Source: Saprospiraceae bacterium (GTDB lineage: Bacteria > Bacteroidota > Bacteroidia > Chitinophagales > Saprospiraceae). From it: a stretch of 64,000 nucleotides of DNA. Where the stretch lies: NCBI GenBank assembly GCA_016714985.1, contig JADKBS010000059.1, positions 1 through 64,000 of the forward strand. Reading direction: 5' to 3'. Position numbers and translations under genes: made by a program. The notes beneath the pieces are model-generated. The model saw only the letters and a program-made list of their open reading frames with translations. It was not told the DNA's origin and searched no databases. Positions 1-7,079 of the stretch are shown here, one piece after another; positions within the stretch are counted from its first letter, which is position 1; each line of letters begins with the position of its first letter.

Positions 1-103
1 CAAAACTGGCAGCAGACCCCAGGGGGGGCGCTTGCCCGAATATCACGGCAGGCAGTAACAGCAGCATGACTGCCATTAGTGCATTTTGTAAAATAGTCCT
101 CAT
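1..103 (-). CDS. N-terminus of a secreted protein (partial)
   Basis: Only the first 34 codons are inside the window; the gene runs off the left edge. It starts at ATG (103) and encodes a clear Sec signal peptide: Met-Arg, a hydrophobic run rich in Leu/Val/Met, then Phe-Gly-Gln as the likely cleavage zone. The mature start reads Ala-Pro-Pro-Leu-Gly-Ser-Ala-Ala-Ser-Phe. Such an 'LG(S/T)AA(S/N)F' opening is typical of DUF3494 ice-binding-like secreted proteins of Bacteroidota, but with so few residues that family is a guess. A member of the shared promoter family lies just upstream. Confidence 0.5.
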   Translation of the reverse strand, partial: MRTILQNALMAVMLLLLPAVIFGQAPPLGSAASF

Positions 104-121
104 TATTTATGCATCTAATTC

Positions 122-207
122 GTGAAAGAATTTTCACGATGCAAAGGTGGGTGTATAGATTACTAAAAAGTTTATGCAATTAAAGGAAAGGGTTACATAA
201 TTCACAT
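122..207 (-). promoter_or_regulatory. Shared-architecture promoter, copy 1
   Basis: Read on the minus strand: upstream box GTAAC (192-196), 16 bp, ATAAA (171-175), 22 bp, ACCTTTG (142-148), then the perfect palindrome GTGAAA-N4-TTTCAC (122-137), which ends 19 bp before the start codon at 103. The same boxes with the same spacing recur at seven other places in the window. The ACCTTTG box fits the second half of the Bacteroidota -7 consensus TAnnTTTG. Which regulator or sigma factor reads it is unknown. Confidence 0.6.
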
Positions 208-258
208 ATTGTCGTCAATAAATTTCGGAATTGTTCACGCCACCATGTTTTGAGTATA

Positions 259-296
259 GGGACTTTTGTGGCGGCTTGCGCCGCCACAAAAGCCCC
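259..296. repeat. Intergenic perfect-stem hairpin
   Basis: A GC-rich inverted repeat with a CTTTTGTGGCGG arm and a short loop. It lies between the sigma-factor remnant and the left-edge gene. Its GCGGC-TTGC-GCCGC core resembles the hairpin downstream of hpt at 35723-35761. It may be a terminator or a small dispersed palindrome; there is no clean U-tract. Confidence 0.5.
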
Positions 297-376
297 TTCC
301 TTCCATAGGGCACCAGCAGCCATGTTTGCGGGCAAAACTTTCAAATGGCTTATCATAAAAATCATATTTTTTGAGC

Positions 377-497
377 GGTTGTGGCTGGTAAAAGCCCTCG
401 TTCCCGTCTCCTGTACCAAGTCTTGGGCGTTGTGCTTGTTGCCAGAAAGGCGCATTGCATTTGCAAATAAATTACGGCTAAATTCTGATGGATTTTT
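377..497 (-). pseudogene. Remnant of an ECF sigma factor gene
   Basis: About 40 codons match the N-terminal region 2 of the intact sigma factor at 4984-5505: both share EFxRNLFANAMRLSGNKHN (17 of 19 residues identical) and then QDL(V/M)QET..RAF. The similarity stops around intact residue 48. No sigma region 4 follows, and no start codon precedes the matching part in frame. The upstream untranslated bases also look related. This is therefore a truncated duplicate, not a working gene. An open frame continues to 180 but its later part resembles nothing recognisable. Confidence 0.7.
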
Positions 498-546
498 TGT
501 GCCAATATTTTTTTTGTGGTCAATGCCGAAACACTTTTTGAAACAT

Positions 547-1101
547 TCAGCTTTGTTGTTTTGCTGCTACGCTTTCCAATAATTTCTTCAGAAAAACATG
601 GGCTAATTTATCGGTGGCAGCCTTGTCGGCTGGTTTGCCATTTTCATCAAAAGCCTTTTGCACCCTTGGAATGGGGAACACACTGGTAACAGTCCATGCA
701 CCAATTTTCCAAAGTATGAATTGCAACTGCACCAATGCTTGCGAGCCGCCAAAATCCCCTGCCGATGCCGTGCAAATAGAGATAGGCTTTCCATGCCATT
801 CCTCGTACAGCAGGTCTATGGCGTTTTTCAGGCTGGCGGGATAGCCGCCATTGTATTCTGGCGTCACGATGATGACGCCATCCGAGTTTTTAATTTTAGC
901 GGCAAAGTCCAGCACTTGTTTTGAAGGGCTTTTTTGCGCCTTCAACTTGTCCTCAAAAATTGGAAAATTGTATGCTTTCAGGTCCAGGATTTCTGCCTCC
1001 GCCAGTTTGCCATCTGTCAAATAATCCTGGAAATACAAAGCTGCACGGTGGCTGTTTCGCCCTGTCCTTACGCTCGCTGAAATGATTGAAATATTTGGCA
1101 T
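547..1101 (-). CDS. NADPH-dependent FMN reductase family protein
   Basis: A 184-residue flavodoxin-like protein. Residues 8-17 (SASVRTGRNS) form the FMN-phosphate loop, and PEYNGGYP at 81-88 followed by GDFGGSQA near 115-122 are the family signatures of the azoreductase/NADPH-dependent FMN reductase (YLR011w-type) fold. It should be cytosolic and reduce FMN or quinones with NAD(P)H. The start at 1101 is chosen because it begins right at the first beta strand; an in-frame ATG at 1146 would add 15 residues and overlap the promoter palindrome. It is monocistronic, with a shared-architecture promoter immediately upstream. Confidence 0.85.
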   Translation of the reverse strand: MPNISIISASVRTGRNSHRAALYFQDYLTDGKLAEAEILDLKAYNFPIFEDKLKAQKSPSKQVLDFAAKIKNSDGVIIVTPEYNGGYPASLKNAIDLLYEEWHGKPISICTASAGDFGGSQALVQLQFILWKIGAWTVTSVFPIPRVQKAFDENGKPADKAATDKLAHVFLKKLLESVAAKQQS

Positions 1102-1123
1102 AGCATGGTAGTTGTTAAATTTG

Positions 1124-1209
1124 GTGAAAACATTTTCACTCAGCAAAAGTCCTTAGATATAACCATCAAAGTATTGTACAAAGGTTGAGAAAGGTTGTAT
1201 AATTTACTG
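1124..1209 (-). promoter_or_regulatory. Shared-architecture promoter, copy 2
   Basis: Minus-strand boxes: ACAAC (1194-1198), 16 bp, ACAAT (1173-1177), 22 bp, ACTTTTG (1144-1150), then the palindrome GTGAAA-N4-TTTCAC (1124-1139). The spacing is identical to the other copies, although the two upstream boxes are the most diverged of the set. It sits 23 bp ahead of the FMN reductase start. Confidence 0.5.
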
Positions 1210-1226
1210 ATATGCTTGCAGACAAA

Positions 1227-2627
1227 TCAAAGCACCTCCAATTCCACCCGCACCCGTGCCTTGACGATGACGAGCGCAGCGATGTCAGCAGGGCGCACCC
1301 AGATTTGTTGCGGTTGGAAATCCCATTCCTCCACGATGAAATCCAATTTCTCCCCCACCCTGCCCCGCTCGATTCCCGCCATTAGCGCCTCGGGTATTCT
1401 TGCCATCTTCTCCTCCAATGGGATGCTGAGGGCGGCTTTCATCTGGTCTTTGAATGCGCCATGGAGCAGCCAATCGGCACTCGCCAGCAGTACCTCTGCT
1501 GTCCGCACATCAAAGTCAAAATCATGGACAACGATTCGCTGCGAATCCGGTTCGTAGTGGGGAGTTCCTTGGAAATATATATCGCCCCGCACCCCGCCCC
1601 GCACGGTGAGATGGAGCACGAGGTTGGTGCCGCAGCCCGAAATTTCAGCCCTTCCGACCTTTACCCGGTGCCCCTTCACCTTGAACACCTTGCCCGCCAA
1701 TCTACGGTTCAGGATTTCATTGAGGTCAGTGAACGGGACTTCGGCTAGCAGGTGGGCGTAAGCTTCATTGGGCAGCTCACTGCGTTTCACGAGTGGGGGC
1801 AGCATGGAGTCTATGGTGAAGGCGGGGTCGTTCCCAAGCAGCGTTTCGGTGAGGGCAGTGAGGCGGCCCTGAATTCTAAGATTGCCCACCGCAGTCGTTA
1901 TCGTGCCCATTTCAAACCTTATCGGCTGGATTTTAAGCCATACCAATTCTTGGTTTCGGTTGATAATCACGGGTTTTTGGATGTTCTGCCAAACCCTTGT
2001 CATCACTCGGTCCAAACGGATTTTACTGCGAATCATATTGTCCATGTTCGCCAATATCTGCGGCATTCGGAGGTGCAATTTCCGTTCGACCGCCTTTCTC
2101 AAATCAATCAGCCCACCCAGCGACTTGGCTTCGCTCAACCATTTAAGGGAGCGGAATTTGGTGTTGGGCTGCAATCTCCAATCCTCGCCGATGTTGATGG
2201 TTGTCTCAAAAACCACCCGGAGGCTAAACTCGGATTTGAGGGAAATGGACTCCGCCATTGGCAGTACCTTGTTGCCCACGATTTGTCGCTCCATCAGCAC
2301 CCGAAGGGGGGCGCTGCAGGTTGCCACGTTGTCCTTCCAACTCACCTGTATATCGCCCAGCCTCGTGACTTTCAGCTTGAGCTTGTCCTTTTTCCCTTCG
2401 ACGTTCAGGTTATCGAAGTCAACATCGTTCAGGATATATTTCCCGATGCTGCTATTGAGCTTTTCCTCGATGATGCGGGTGGGGATGACAAGCGGGGTGC
2501 TCAAATAAGAAGTATCCCGTGGGACAGCGACAGTTTCGGTGTCGCATGGCGGGCGCACGGTGGTTATTTTTTTGCAGGCAAAAAAACAAATAGGCAGTAG
2601 GCTAAGCGCAAGTATGGAAAGTTTCAT
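1227..2627 (-). CDS. DUF4403 family lipoprotein
   Basis: This 466-residue protein has a lipoprotein signal peptide (FFAC lipobox near residue 18) followed by a long mixed alpha/beta domain. The pattern of two similar halves (for example 'STPLVIPTRIIEEKLN' near the start and 'VPFTDLNEILNRRL' past the middle) is typical of DUF4403, a Bacteroidota envelope family related to lipid-binding tubular folds. Function is unknown. It is transcribed alone on the minus strand; the next gene upstream is separated by a MITE-like element. There is no sign of interruption. Confidence 0.8.
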   Translation of the reverse strand: MKLSILALSLLPICFFACKKITTVRPPCDTETVAVPRDTSYLSTPLVIPTRIIEEKLNSSIGKYILNDVDFDNLNVEGKKDKLKLKVTRLGDIQVSWKDNVATCSAPLRVLMERQIVGNKVLPMAESISLKSEFSLRVVFETTINIGEDWRLQPNTKFRSLKWLSEAKSLGGLIDLRKAVERKLHLRMPQILANMDNMIRSKIRLDRVMTRVWQNIQKPVIINRNQELVWLKIQPIRFEMGTITTAVGNLRIQGRLTALTETLLGNDPAFTIDSMLPPLVKRSELPNEAYAHLLAEVPFTDLNEILNRRLAGKVFKVKGHRVKVGRAEISGCGTNLVLHLTVRGGVRGDIYFQGTPHYEPDSQRIVVHDFDFDVRTAEVLLASADWLLHGAFKDQMKAALSIPLEEKMARIPEALMAGIERGRVGEKLDFIVEEWDFQPQQIWVRPADIAALVIVKARVRVELEVL

Positions 2628-2726
2628 GCGAAATTGTTTGCCAGTGAATCATTAAAAAAATCGCTCCTACACCATATTGGGTAAAAGCGATTTTCAATTT
2701 TCAATTCTCTATATTAACCTTAAAAC

Positions 2727-2836
2727 GTGACTACTTAGCAGGGGGTATTTGGAAATTGAAGAAATTTTCCTCCCAAAAATATGGGAGGAGAGAAAAATTT
2801 CATTCTTCCTCTCCTCCCACCCTCCTAAGTAGTTAC
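2727..2836. mobile_element. MITE-like element, copy A
   Basis: A 110-bp element with ends GTGACTACTTAG and CTAAGTAGTTAC and internal palindromes containing CTCCTCCC/GGGAGGAG. It is flanked by a perfect 8-bp direct repeat, CTTAAAAC at 2719-2726 and 2837-2844, which looks like a target-site duplication. It encodes no protein. It ends one base before the stop codon of the beta-barrel gene at 2838, so that gene's terminator region may be supplied by the element. Confidence 0.75.
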
Positions 2837-2837
2837 C

Positions 2838-3434
2838 TTAAAACTTAAATCCCAGCGATACCTGCCCAACCGCAGTTTTGCCGGTGCCGAGATAAGGGCG
2901 GCCCTTGTCGTTGGTAATATCCACCAAGCCTTGGTTGTACCGGATGCCAACCGTCAAGGGTGCGAAATTATAGCTCAACCCAGCGGTAAGCCCAATATCG
3001 GTCTTTTTGAAAGCATCCACCACGACCTCCGTGGCGTCGAACACCTTATAATCTGGCGTGGAGGTCAAGTAGGAGGCAAAAGGCCCAACTTGCACGTCAA
3101 TGTTGCCCAGCCTGAATGCCACCGGCAACAGGAAATCAATGTATTTCAGGTCCAACGTCTTGCGGTCGCCAAGGAACTCGAAGGCAGCGCCTTTCACCGA
3201 GTAGCTCAACTCTGGCTGCAGTTGCAGGAAATCCGGCAGGATGGCAAGGTCTGCAAAAACACCAATGTGAAACCCGAAGCGTTCGCCTCGATCAGGCAAT
3301 TTCTCAAAGGATATATTGGTAACGTTCAAGCCTCCCCGTACACCAAACCTGCTCTGTGCGTGGGATTGGGTGGAAGGTAAAATCGCAAAAACCAGCACCG
3401 TCAAAATAGCGGCATGGAAATATTTGAGTTTCAT
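2838..3434 (-). CDS. Outer membrane beta-barrel protein (PorT-like family)
   Basis: A 198-residue protein with a signal peptide ending near residue 27 (SHA-Q). The opening SRFGVRGGLNVTN, the mid-chain LQPELSYSVKGA and the closing VGQVSLGFKF are the usual landmarks of the small outer membrane beta-barrel family (OMP_b-brl_2) common in Bacteroidota. The ATG at 3434 is preferred because it opens the signal peptide; the frame extends further upstream through a palindrome that is unlikely to be coding. Ligand unknown. Confidence 0.85.
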   Translation of the reverse strand: MKLKYFHAAILTVLVFAILPSTQSHAQSRFGVRGGLNVTNISFEKLPDRGERFGFHIGVFADLAILPDFLQLQPELSYSVKGAAFEFLGDRKTLDLKYIDFLLPVAFRLGNIDVQVGPFASYLTSTPDYKVFDATEVVVDAFKKTDIGLTAGLSYNFAPLTVGIRYNQGLVDITNDKGRPYLGTGKTAVGQVSLGFKF

Positions 3435-3478
3435 AAACAATTTAGATTTAAAAGGTTGAAAAATGCAAATTGATGTTT

Positions 3479-3570
3479 GATTGTTTGACTGTTGAATTGT
3501 TGAATTGTTTGATTGTTGCCCGCATAACGACAACAATCAAACAATTCAACAATTCAACAATCAAACAATC
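3479..3570. repeat. Long inverted repeat made of AACAATTC-like units
   Basis: Two 40-base arms, nearly perfect complements, enclose a 12-base loop. Each arm is itself a degenerate tandem of 8-9-base units (caacaattc/caatcaaa). It overlaps the stop codon of the OmpA-type gene by one base, so the transcript end would fold into a very strong hairpin; a terminator or 3'-stability role is plausible. Confidence 0.75.
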
Positions 3571-4265
3571 TAATTCCTCGCTTCCGCCTTTGCTTCCGCT
3601 TTCATTTTGTCATTTGCATAAATGGCGATTTCCACCCGGCGATTCTGTGATCGGCTATATTCGGTATCGTTGGAAACGATAGGCTGACTTTCGCCCTTGC
3701 CCACAGTGCTCAAGCGGTTGTTTTTGACGCCTGCCTCGGAAAGCAGGGAAGACACCGCTGCCGCCCGTTTCCTGGACAGGTTTTTGTTGAAGGAATTAGA
3801 GCCGACATTGTCCGTATGCCCGACGATGAGCAGTTCCGTTTCCGGGAAATCGCTCAATGTTTCCGCCAATTTTCGGAGGTCTTCCTTGTTGGATTGCTTT
3901 AGGTCTGACTTGCCAAAGTCGAACAGCAACTGGCTGTCGAAGGTCAGTTTGATGCCTTCGCCAACCCTTTCCACGGTGGCCGTATTCCCCAAATCCTCCT
4001 CCATTCTTTGGGCTTGCTTGTCCATCCTACTGCCGATGACCGCACCGACTGCACCACCTGCTACTGCACCAAAAATGGCACCGAGGGCCGTGTTGTTTTT
4101 TTTGTTGCCAATCATGCCACCTACCACGGCACCGGATGTAGCACCAATGACGGCACCCTTTTCGGTCTTGTTCATGCCGGATTTATCGCCTGTTTTTTGT
4201 GCGCTTTTGCAAGCACCCAATAAAGCGATTGAGACCATCATCAAGAGAAATATTCTGTTCATCAT
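3570..4265 (-). CDS. OmpA-family lipoprotein with glycine zipper
   Basis: Starting at the ATG at 4265 gives 231 residues. A lipoprotein signal with lipobox LGAC is followed by a Gly/Ala-rich helical hairpin (GAVIGATSGAVVGGMIG, then a second such segment), the glycine-zipper module of YiaD-like proteins. The C-terminal half is an OmpA peptidoglycan-binding domain: LLFDFGKSDLK, GHTDNVGSNSFNKNLSRKRA and the closing NRRVEIAI. It should tether the outer membrane to peptidoglycan. A shared-architecture promoter and an FNR-like box lie upstream. Confidence 0.87.
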   Translation of the reverse strand: MMNRIFLLMMVSIALLGACKSAQKTGDKSGMNKTEKGAVIGATSGAVVGGMIGNKKNNTALGAIFGAVAGGAVGAVIGSRMDKQAQRMEEDLGNTATVERVGEGIKLTFDSQLLFDFGKSDLKQSNKEDLRKLAETLSDFPETELLIVGHTDNVGSNSFNKNLSRKRAAAVSSLLSEAGVKNNRLSTVGKGESQPIVSNDTEYSRSQNRRVEIAIYANDKMKAEAKAEARN

Positions 4266-4296
4266 TATTTTTATTTTTGCGTACGTTTTCAAAGGA

Positions 4297-4366
4297 TAAA
4301 GGTCGGCCCTATTGCAGGGATAGTAGTTATATCGCTTTTAAAATTGTTTGCATTATTCGCACATAA
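4297..4366 (-). promoter_or_regulatory. Shared-architecture promoter, copy 3
   Basis: Minus-strand boxes: GCAAA (4347-4351), 16 bp, ATAAC (4326-4330), 22 bp, ACCTTTA (4297-4303), about 32 bp before the OmpA lipoprotein start. The bases upstream of the first box (GTGCGAATAAT) match the GTGAATGAT seen in other copies. The GTGAAA palindrome is absent here; the sequence after the -7 box reads CCTTTGAAAACG, like copy 4. Confidence 0.55.
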
Positions 4367-4486
4367 ATGGCTTATGGTTATGGGTTGCCCTCGCTATCGT
4401 CAGAAAGATAGTCAACACAAGGCATTGATATTCAACCCTTTGTAAAGAAATAGTTGATTTGGTGCGGCTACGGCTTGATGTGCAAA

Positions 4487-4500
4487 TTGATTTAAATCAA
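4487..4500. promoter_or_regulatory. FNR/CRP-type palindrome TTGAT-N4-ATCAA
   Basis: A perfect match to the FNR-type consensus TTGAT-N4-ATCAA. It lies in the 700-bp gap between the OmpA-type lipoprotein and the ECF sigma gene, roughly 220 bp ahead of the lipoprotein start. A CRP/FNR-superfamily regulator could bind here, but no such regulator is encoded in the window. Confidence 0.4.
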
Positions 4501-4555
4501 TACCTGTAAACTAAATAAGTTGATATTGTAATTACAGCTCACGCCGACAAGTTTT

Positions 4556-4669
4556 GTGCATGAGGTCCTTGGTTGATAAGGGTTGATAATGGTTTATGAG
4601 GTTCTTGCCTATCGGCAAACAGGGATTATCAACTATTATCAACTTCATCAACTGTTATCAACCATGCAC
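4556..4669. repeat. Imperfect inverted repeat in a long intergenic region
   Basis: The left side reads GTGCATGAGG...GGTTGATAAGGGTTGATAATGG and the right side carries the complementary TTATCAAC units ending in ACCATGCAC. The GTGCATG/CATGCAC ends pair exactly and the TTGATAA units are repeated on both sides. No coding potential was seen between 4300 and 4983 other than this repeat, the FNR-like box, the promoter and MITE copy B. Confidence 0.5.
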
Positions 4670-4815
4670 AATATTTGGCGGTGCGCAGTATAACGTGCTC
4701 AGGCATTACGGGCTTTCCTATAAAAATTGATTTCCAACATTTTGGATAATGAACGGTCCCCATCGAGAGGCGGGGGCACGGTTTTGATTTTAATATCTGT
4801 TCATCTTAATCAGTT

Positions 4816-4896
4816 GTAACTACTTAGGAGGGTGTGGGAGGATAGAGAAAAAATGAAATTTTTTCTCTATCCTCCCACACCCTCCTAAGTAGTTAC
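4816..4896. mobile_element. MITE-like element, copy B
   Basis: The shortest copy, 81 bp, is a near-perfect palindrome: two 39-base arms that begin GTAACTACTTAGGAGGGTG and a 3-base loop. The flanks AATCAGTT (4808-4815) and CATCAGTT (4897-4904) match at 7 of 8 positions, consistent with an aged 8-bp target duplication. Confidence 0.75.
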
Positions 4897-4983
4897 CATC
4901 AGTTAAAGAATAGCACTACCCTAAAGTCTATTGTCTAACTGCTATGGTCTTTTTACTTATGTTGAGGCGCCAGTAATGCCTTA

Positions 4984-5505
4984 TTAGGCATATTGCACAT
5001 GTTCGCCATAACGCCCTTGAATCATGCTCTTCAGTTTTTTCCGGGCAAAAAAGATGCGGCTTTTTACCGTGCCCAACGGAACGTCGAGTTGCTCGGCTAT
5101 TTCCTGGTAGCCAAAACCATCAAAGTGCAGCTCGAAAGGGATGCGGTTTGCCTCGGAAAGCTCGTCTATTAAATGCCGCAGTTCATTCATCATAACGATG
5201 GTATTGCCCAAATTCCTGACGGGCTGCTCCATTACCCCTTTCATATTGTCCTCCATTAAATACACAATCCTGCCTCGGCTCCTCCGCTTGCGGTAATCGT
5301 TGATGAAGCAATTTTGCATGATGGTGTATATCCACCCCTTGAAGTTAGTGCCCACGACAAACTTATGATGGTTGGCAAAAGCGCGCATAATGGTCTCTTG
5401 CATCAGGTCTTGGGCGTTGTGCTTGTTGCCGGAAAGGCGCATTGCATTGGCGAATAAATTGCGGTTAAAATCTGACAGTTGTTGGTTGAATTCCGATGTA
5501 GTCAT
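4984..5505 (-). CDS. ECF-type RNA polymerase sigma factor
   Basis: A 173-residue sigma-70 family protein. Region 2 spans about residues 10-75 (FNRNLFANAMRLSGN, DLMQETIMRAF, FKGWIYTIMQNCFINDYRKR) and region 4 about 105-160 (helix-turn-helix YQEIAEQLDVPLGTVKSRIFFARKKL). No anti-sigma gene is adjacent, so its control is not visible here. A truncated copy of its 5' end lies at 377-497. Because several promoters in this window share an unusual GTAAC / ACCTTTG layout, this factor is one candidate reader of them, but that is speculation. Confidence 0.9.
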   Translation of the reverse strand: MTTSEFNQQLSDFNRNLFANAMRLSGNKHNAQDLMQETIMRAFANHHKFVVGTNFKGWIYTIMQNCFINDYRKRRSRGRIVYLMEDNMKGVMEQPVRNLGNTIVMMNELRHLIDELSEANRIPFELHFDGFGYQEIAEQLDVPLGTVKSRIFFARKKLKSMIQGRYGEHVQYA

Positions 5506-5552
5506 GATGGAAATTTTTTGTCGAATAGACCGGTTTAAAAAAAAGAAGGGCG

Positions 5553-6314
5553 TTAAATGGCCAAATACCCACCATCCATTTCAATGGCGGTACCTGTCAT
5601 AAAATCGCTGTCTTCGCAAGCCAGGAAAATGAACCCAGTGGCGATTTCCTCCGATTTGCCCAACCGCTTCATGGGGTGCAAACCAATGATGTGCTGCTTT
5701 ACCTCCTCATGGTCGGTGATGCCACCTGTGGCGAGCAGGGGCGTATCAATAAAGCCCGGGCAAATGGCATTTACCCGAATCCCCTCCATTGCGTATTCCA
5801 GTGCAGCGGTCTGGGTAAGCCCGATGACACCATGCTTTGCCGCCACGTAGTGCGAAGAAGTGGCGAAGCCTACCCTGCCCAAGATGGAGGACATGTTCAC
5901 GATGACGCCGCTTTGCTGTTTCGCCATTTGCGCCAGTTCATGCCGCATGCAATTGAACACACCGTTCAGGTTTACGCCGATGACCTTGAGCCAGCCCTCC
6001 TCCGTCATGTCGCCGACCTTGTTGGGCTCGCCACCGATGCCCGCATTGTTCAGCGCCACGTCAAGCCTACCAAAAGTGTTGACGACTTTTTCTATTGCCG
6101 ATTCCACCTGGGCAAAAACGGAAACATCGCATTCGATGAAAATAGCTTTATTGTTTTCCTGCTTTATATCCTTCATCGCCTCCGCCTCATCTGCTGGCTT
6201 CCTGTCGGCCACGGCAATATTGGCACCTTCCTTTGCTGCCGCAATGGCACATGCCTTGCCAATACCGGATAGTCCGCCTGTAATGAACACGGTTCTGTTT
6301 GCTAATTTTTTCAT
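5553..6314 (-). CDS. SDR-family NAD(P)-dependent oxidoreductase
   Basis: A 253-residue classical short-chain dehydrogenase. It carries the cofactor loop TGGLSGIG at 12-19, NNAG at 89-92, catalytic Ser near 142 and Tyr156/Lys160 (YVAAK). The ending DGGYLAI is typical of the glucose-1-dehydrogenase/FabG-like subgroup. The acidic Asp after the second strand (VADRK) suggests an NAD rather than NADP preference, which is inference. The start at 6314 puts the glycine loop at the normal distance. Substrate unknown. Confidence 0.88.
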   Translation of the reverse strand: MKKLANRTVFITGGLSGIGKACAIAAAKEGANIAVADRKPADEAEAMKDIKQENNKAIFIECDVSVFAQVESAIEKVVNTFGRLDVALNNAGIGGEPNKVGDMTEEGWLKVIGVNLNGVFNCMRHELAQMAKQQSGVIVNMSSILGRVGFATSSHYVAAKHGVIGLTQTAALEYAMEGIRVNAICPGFIDTPLLATGGITDHEEVKQHIIGLHPMKRLGKSEEIATGFIFLACEDSDFMTGTAIEMDGGYLAI

Positions 6315-6340
6315 GATTCGATTTTTAGTTAATGGAAAAA

Positions 6341-6382
6341 CCCCCTCATAAAACGCCATATTTTGCAGCGTTTTTGAGGGGG
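6341..6382 (-). terminator. Rho-independent terminator-like hairpin upstream of the SDR gene
   Basis: On the minus strand a stem CCCCCTC..AACGC pairs with GCGTTTTATGAGGGGG and is followed by a short T run (GTTTTTCC). It lies in the leader between promoter copy 4 and the SDR start, so it would stop or attenuate transcripts coming from upstream. Confidence 0.55.
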
Positions 6383-6424
6383 ATGTTGAGCAAATTCGAG
6401 CGTGTGTCAGGATAAGTATAAGGA

Positions 6425-6460
6425 TAATTCGGGAGGCAATCTTAACGGCCTCCCGAATTA
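6425..6460. repeat. Hairpin in the SDR upstream region
   Basis: Inverted repeat TAATTCGGGAGGC / GCCTCCCGAATTA with a 10-base loop. It starts about 45 bp downstream of the -7 box of promoter copy 4 and overlaps the end of a 12-codon open frame (6442-6480, minus). It may be the end of a small transcript. Confidence 0.5.
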
Positions 6461-6504
6461 TTAGCCAATAATATAACCATTGTTTTTATTGGTGTTTTCA
6501 AAAG

Positions 6505-6572
6505 TAAAGGTAGGTATGGTTGCCGGGCTGGCCGTTACAAATTTTTCAAAAACGTTTGCAATATTCTCACGT
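6505..6572 (-). promoter_or_regulatory. Shared-architecture promoter, copy 4 (no obvious gene)
   Basis: Minus-strand boxes: GCAAA (6555-6559), 16 bp, GTAAC (6534-6538), 22 bp, ACCTTTA (6505-6511). The upstream GTGAGAATATT matches the other copies and the distal end overlaps the last codons of the response regulator. In the other copies a start codon follows within 30-60 bp. Here only a 12-codon frame starting at 6480 follows, and the SDR start is about 190 bp away. Confidence 0.55.
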
Positions 6573-6935
6573 AAGCACCGTCCATTTTTCTGCCACCTCC
6601 AGCAATTTGCTCAAATCAAACGGCTTGACGAGATAATCGTCAGCACCCAGTGCAAGTGCCTCCGACTTTTCAAGATTCTCCGACATGGAAGTGCTGAAAA
6701 CAAAGGGGATTCCCGCTGTTTTTGCCGATTTTTTTATCAATCTCAACACCTCAAAACCATCCATATCGGCCATCAAGGCATCGCAAATGATTAAATCAGG
6801 GCTGATTTCAGCGGCAAACGCTACCCCATCCTTGCCATTGTCGGCAGCATGAACCTCGTAGCCGTGCATCTCCAAATACTCCGTGAAATTTTCAAGTATC
6901 TCCGGGGTGTCTTCTATCAGCAGTATTTTTTTCAT
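6567..6935 (-). CDS. Single-domain response regulator
   Basis: A 122-residue CheY-like receiver domain with no output domain. Acidic pair Glu8/Asp9, phospho-acceptor Asp52 (IICDALMADMDG), Ser81/Thr82 switch and Lys104 (YLVKPF) are all present. Such stand-alone receivers usually work in phosphorelays or by protein contact. No kinase gene is next to it. The gene is followed by hairpins and an orphan promoter before the SDR gene. Confidence 0.9.
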   Translation of the reverse strand: MKKILLIEDTPEILENFTEYLEMHGYEVHAADNGKDGVAFAAEISPDLIICDALMADMDGFEVLRLIKKSAKTAGIPFVFSTSMSENLEKSEALALGADDYLVKPFDLSKLLEVAEKWTVLT

Positions 6936-7079
6936 GCTGTTTTTTTTTCATGTTGCTCATGACCTTAGTAGAAATGAGTAATAGAAATTGCGCGCATGGA
7001 ACTAACTTGGGGCAATTGACGAGGCGGCTGTAACGGCAATATTGATATAGTACAGCCATTTCAGACTCATAGAAACGGA

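Noticed and set aside
2727..4896. Repeated palindromes as a CRISPR array
   Set aside because: Copies are kilobases apart, flanked by target duplications, with no spacers and no cas genes.
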